Source: Planctomycetota bacterium
Lineage (GTDB): Bacteria > Planctomycetota > Planctomycetia > Pirellulales > UBA1268
NCBI GenBank assembly: GCA_003669255.1
Contig: QWPO01000168.1
Location: forward strand, 1-24,192
Length of the DNA stretch: 24,192 nt
Reading direction: 5' to 3'
Of this stretch, positions 22,748 to 24,192 are shown piece after piece. A model generated the notes under the pieces. The model saw nothing but the letters and a program-made list of their open reading frames with translations. It ran no database searches and was not told the origin of the DNA. Both the position numbers and the translations under genes were made by a program. Each line of letters starts with the position of its first letter. The first letter of the stretch is position 1.

Positions 22748-24111
22748 CCGCACCGAAGAAGCCCTCCGGCAAGAAGCCGGCACCCGCCCCGAAGAAACCC
22801 GCCCCGAAGGTGGCTGCGAAGCCTGCTCCGAAGGCGGCGGCCGCCAAGCCCGCTCCGAAAGCCGTTGCAAAGCCGACGGCTCCGGTGAAGCCGACCGCCC
22901 CGGCGAAGGCTGGCGCTCCCGGGAAGCCCGTCGCTCCCGGGAAGCCCGTCGCTCCCGCCAAGCCCGTCGCCCCGGCAAAGGTGGTCGAGCCGCCCAAGCT
23001 GCCACCCGAGAAGGTGCCGCCGCGGGCCCAACTGGTCCCGAAGCTCTACAAGGCGCTCAAGGCGGCCTACAAGCCGGTCCCGTTCAACACCAGCCGGCCA
23101 CTGCTCGACCAGGTGCTCGTGGCCTGCTGTCTCGAAAACGCTCCGTACGACGCGGCGGAGAAGGCCTGTGCCCGGCTGGTCGAGTCGGCGTTTGACCTCA
23201 ACGAGATCCGCGTGACCACCGTCGCGGAACTCGCCGAGACGCTTCACGACCTACCCGATCCCGCGCACGCCGCCCTGTCGCTCCGCCGCGTTCTCCAGAG
23301 CGTGTTTGAGTCGACCTACAACTTCTCGCTTGATCACGCGAAGAAGCACTCCTTGGCCCACGGCCTCAAGGTGCTCGAGGGCATGCATGGCGTGCCGCCG
23401 TTCGTGGTGGCACACGTCGTCTCGACGGCGCTCGACGGCCACATGATCCCGCTCGACAAGGGTGCCGTCGCGGCGCTCTATGTCTGCGGGCTGACGACCC
23501 GGGCGGAATACGACTCGGGCAAGGTGGCCGGACTCGAACGGATCATCGGCAAGAAGTCGGGCGTGGAGTTCAGTTCACTGCTCCACCAGTTCGGCATCGA
23601 GGTGCTCACCAACCTCCACGGCAACACCGTGCGGAAGGTGGTGCAGGCCGTGAACCCGGCGGCTCTCAAGGATCGCATGCCGAAGCGGGGTGAGCCGCTG
23701 CCGACTCCCACACCGCCCCCCCCGGCCACCGATAAGGAGAGCCTCAAGGCCGCCGAGGCGGCGAGAAACGCCGCAGAGGAGCACCGCCCAGCCGGCCCTC
23801 AGGCAGCAGCCCGCCCCGTGGGCAAGACGCCTATGCCCCCCGCCGGTTCAGGACCAAAGAAGCCGGGCGACGGCAAGTCGGGCCCGAAGCCGTTCGTGGT
23901 GAAGCCAAACGTGGGCAAGCCGCTGACGATCAAGCCCCAGATGGCGCCGCCACCCGAGCCCGCCAAGCCGCAGCCCAAGCCCGAGCCGGCGGCCAAGAAG
24001 CCGACGCCACCGGCAAAGCCATCCGCCAAGCCCACCAGTCCGGTGGCGAAGAAACCGGATGGCAAGGGCGACCGTCACTCGTCGGAGTTGAGCAAGCGGA
24101 AGCCGCGGTGA
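22744..24111 (+). CDS. Endonuclease III-like HhH protein with Lys/Pro/Ala-rich tails
   Basis: 455 residues; the ATG overlaps the rbfA stop (ATGA), so translation is coupled. Residues 1-85 are almost only Lys, Pro, Ala and Val, like a histone H1 tail. Residues about 95-315 form a helical core resembling HhH-GPD DNA glycosylases: LLDQVLVACCLENAPYDAAEKA at the start, then LKVLEGMHGVPPFVVAHVV at the hairpin position. Asp238 in MIPLDKGAV sits where endonuclease III has its catalytic Asp. The Lys that makes endonuclease III a lyase is missing (hairpin reads GVPPF), and there is no iron-sulphur Cys cluster. Residues 320-455 are again Pro/Lys/Ala-rich. Possible roles are DNA binding, a divergent glycosylase or a nucleoid-type protein. 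The function is unknown; the core assignment is by eye. Confidence 0.75.
   Translation: MTAPKKPSGKKPAPAPKKPAPKVAAKPAPKAAAAKPAPKAVAKPTAPVKPTAPAKAGAPGKPVAPGKPVAPAKPVAPAKVVEPPKLPPEKVPPRAQLVPKLYKALKAAYKPVPFNTSRPLLDQVLVACCLENAPYDAAEKACARLVESAFDLNEIRVTTVAELAETLHDLPDPAHAALSLRRVLQSVFESTYNFSLDHAKKHSLAHGLKVLEGMHGVPPFVVAHVVSTALDGHMIPLDKGAVAALYVCGLTTRAEYDSGKVAGLERIIGKKSGVEFSSLLHQFGIEVLTNLHGNTVRKVVQAVNPAALKDRMPKRGEPLPTPTPPPPATDKESLKAAEAARNAAEEHRPAGPQAAARPVGKTPMPPAGSGPKKPGDGKSGPKPFVVKPNVGKPLTIKPQMAPPPEPAKPQPKPEPAAKKPTPPAKPSAKPTSPVAKKPDGKGDRHSSELSKRKPR
22921..22974 (+). repeat. 18-bp in-frame tandem repeat in the Lys/Pro/Ala-rich tail
   Basis: The 18-base unit GGGAAGCCCGTCGCTCCC occurs at 22921-22938 and exactly again at 22939-22956, with a diverged third copy to 22974. 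It encodes GKPVAP repeats. The identity at DNA level suggests recent duplication. Confidence 0.85.
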
Positions 24112-24155
24112 GAGACAACTAAGAGCTGCAGGGAAAGGGCGAGGGAGGAATACGC

Positions 24156-24192
24156 GTGGCCGGACATTCCCATTGGGCAAACATCTCCCGTA
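24156..24192 (+). CDS. YebC/PmpR/TACO1-family protein, 5' end only
   Basis: The first 12 codons from GTG 24156 read MAGHSHWANISR, the nearly invariant start of YebC-family proteins (usually MAGHSKWANIKHRK). GGGAGG lies seven bases upstream. Members are DNA-binding regulators or, as recently shown for some, factors that relieve ribosome stalling. The gene runs off the right edge, 44 bases after the HhH protein on the same strand. The remainder is not visible. Confidence 0.85.
   Translation, partial: MAGHSHWANISR

Overview
The window is GC-rich bacterial chromosome, with genes packed on both strands and no phage or plasmid genes. The gene content suggests a planctomycete, probably of the Pirellulales type. 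The clues are a PEP-CTERM surface protein, a Uma2-family protein, two adjacent CrtI-family desaturases of the kind used in C30 carotenoid synthesis, a fatty-acid cluster carrying a second, catalytically altered ketosynthase, and many short palindromic repeats between genes. This assignment is an inference from gene content; there is no rRNA here to confirm it.

Layout. 1-3.4 kb (minus strand): two CrtI-family desaturases in one operon with a promoter upstream. 3.4-3.9 kb (minus): a small secreted protein built from 8-residue Tyr/Ala/Pro repeats. 4.2-6.8 kb (plus): a fusion of an MFS transporter, a PlsC acyltransferase and what looks like a shrunken remnant of an acyl-ACP/CoA ligase. 6.8-8.2 kb: a triple hairpin array, a sigma-54-type promoter in front of a PEP-CTERM protein, a 107-bp tandem repeat with REP/BIME-like palindromes, and tRNA-Arg(ACG). 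8.2-11.7 kb: a Uma2 protein, then ruvC-ruvA-ruvB (Holliday-junction branch migration and resolution), with repeat elements before ruvC and between ruvA and ruvB. 11.8-18.2 kb: rpmF-fabD-fabG, a second copy of the ruvA/ruvB repeat element, then acpP-fabF, a secreted protein of unknown function, and a KAS homologue lacking the catalytic Cys and one His. 18.2-24.2 kb: nusA-infB-rbfA, a protein with an endonuclease III-like helix-hairpin-helix core between Lys/Pro/Ala-rich tails, and the first 12 codons of a YebC/PmpR regulator.

How the genes work together. FabD loads malonyl groups onto AcpP, FabF condenses and FabG reduces, while the altered KAS could act as a non-catalytic partner (chain-length-factor-like) of FabF. 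RuvABC form the junction-processing machine. NusA, IF-2 and RbfA form the usual transcription/translation/ribosome-maturation operon.

Most noteworthy items: (1) the KAS pair, in which the second member has Glu in place of the active Cys and Asn in place of the second His; (2) a repeat element present twice, bounded by long inverted repeats that differ between copies only by G-U pairs and one matched extra base pair; (3) the tandem BIME-like array; (4) a consensus sigma-54 promoter for the PEP-CTERM gene; (5) the residual ligase domain on the MFS-PlsC fusion; (6) the histone-H1-like tailed HhH protein in the nusA operon.
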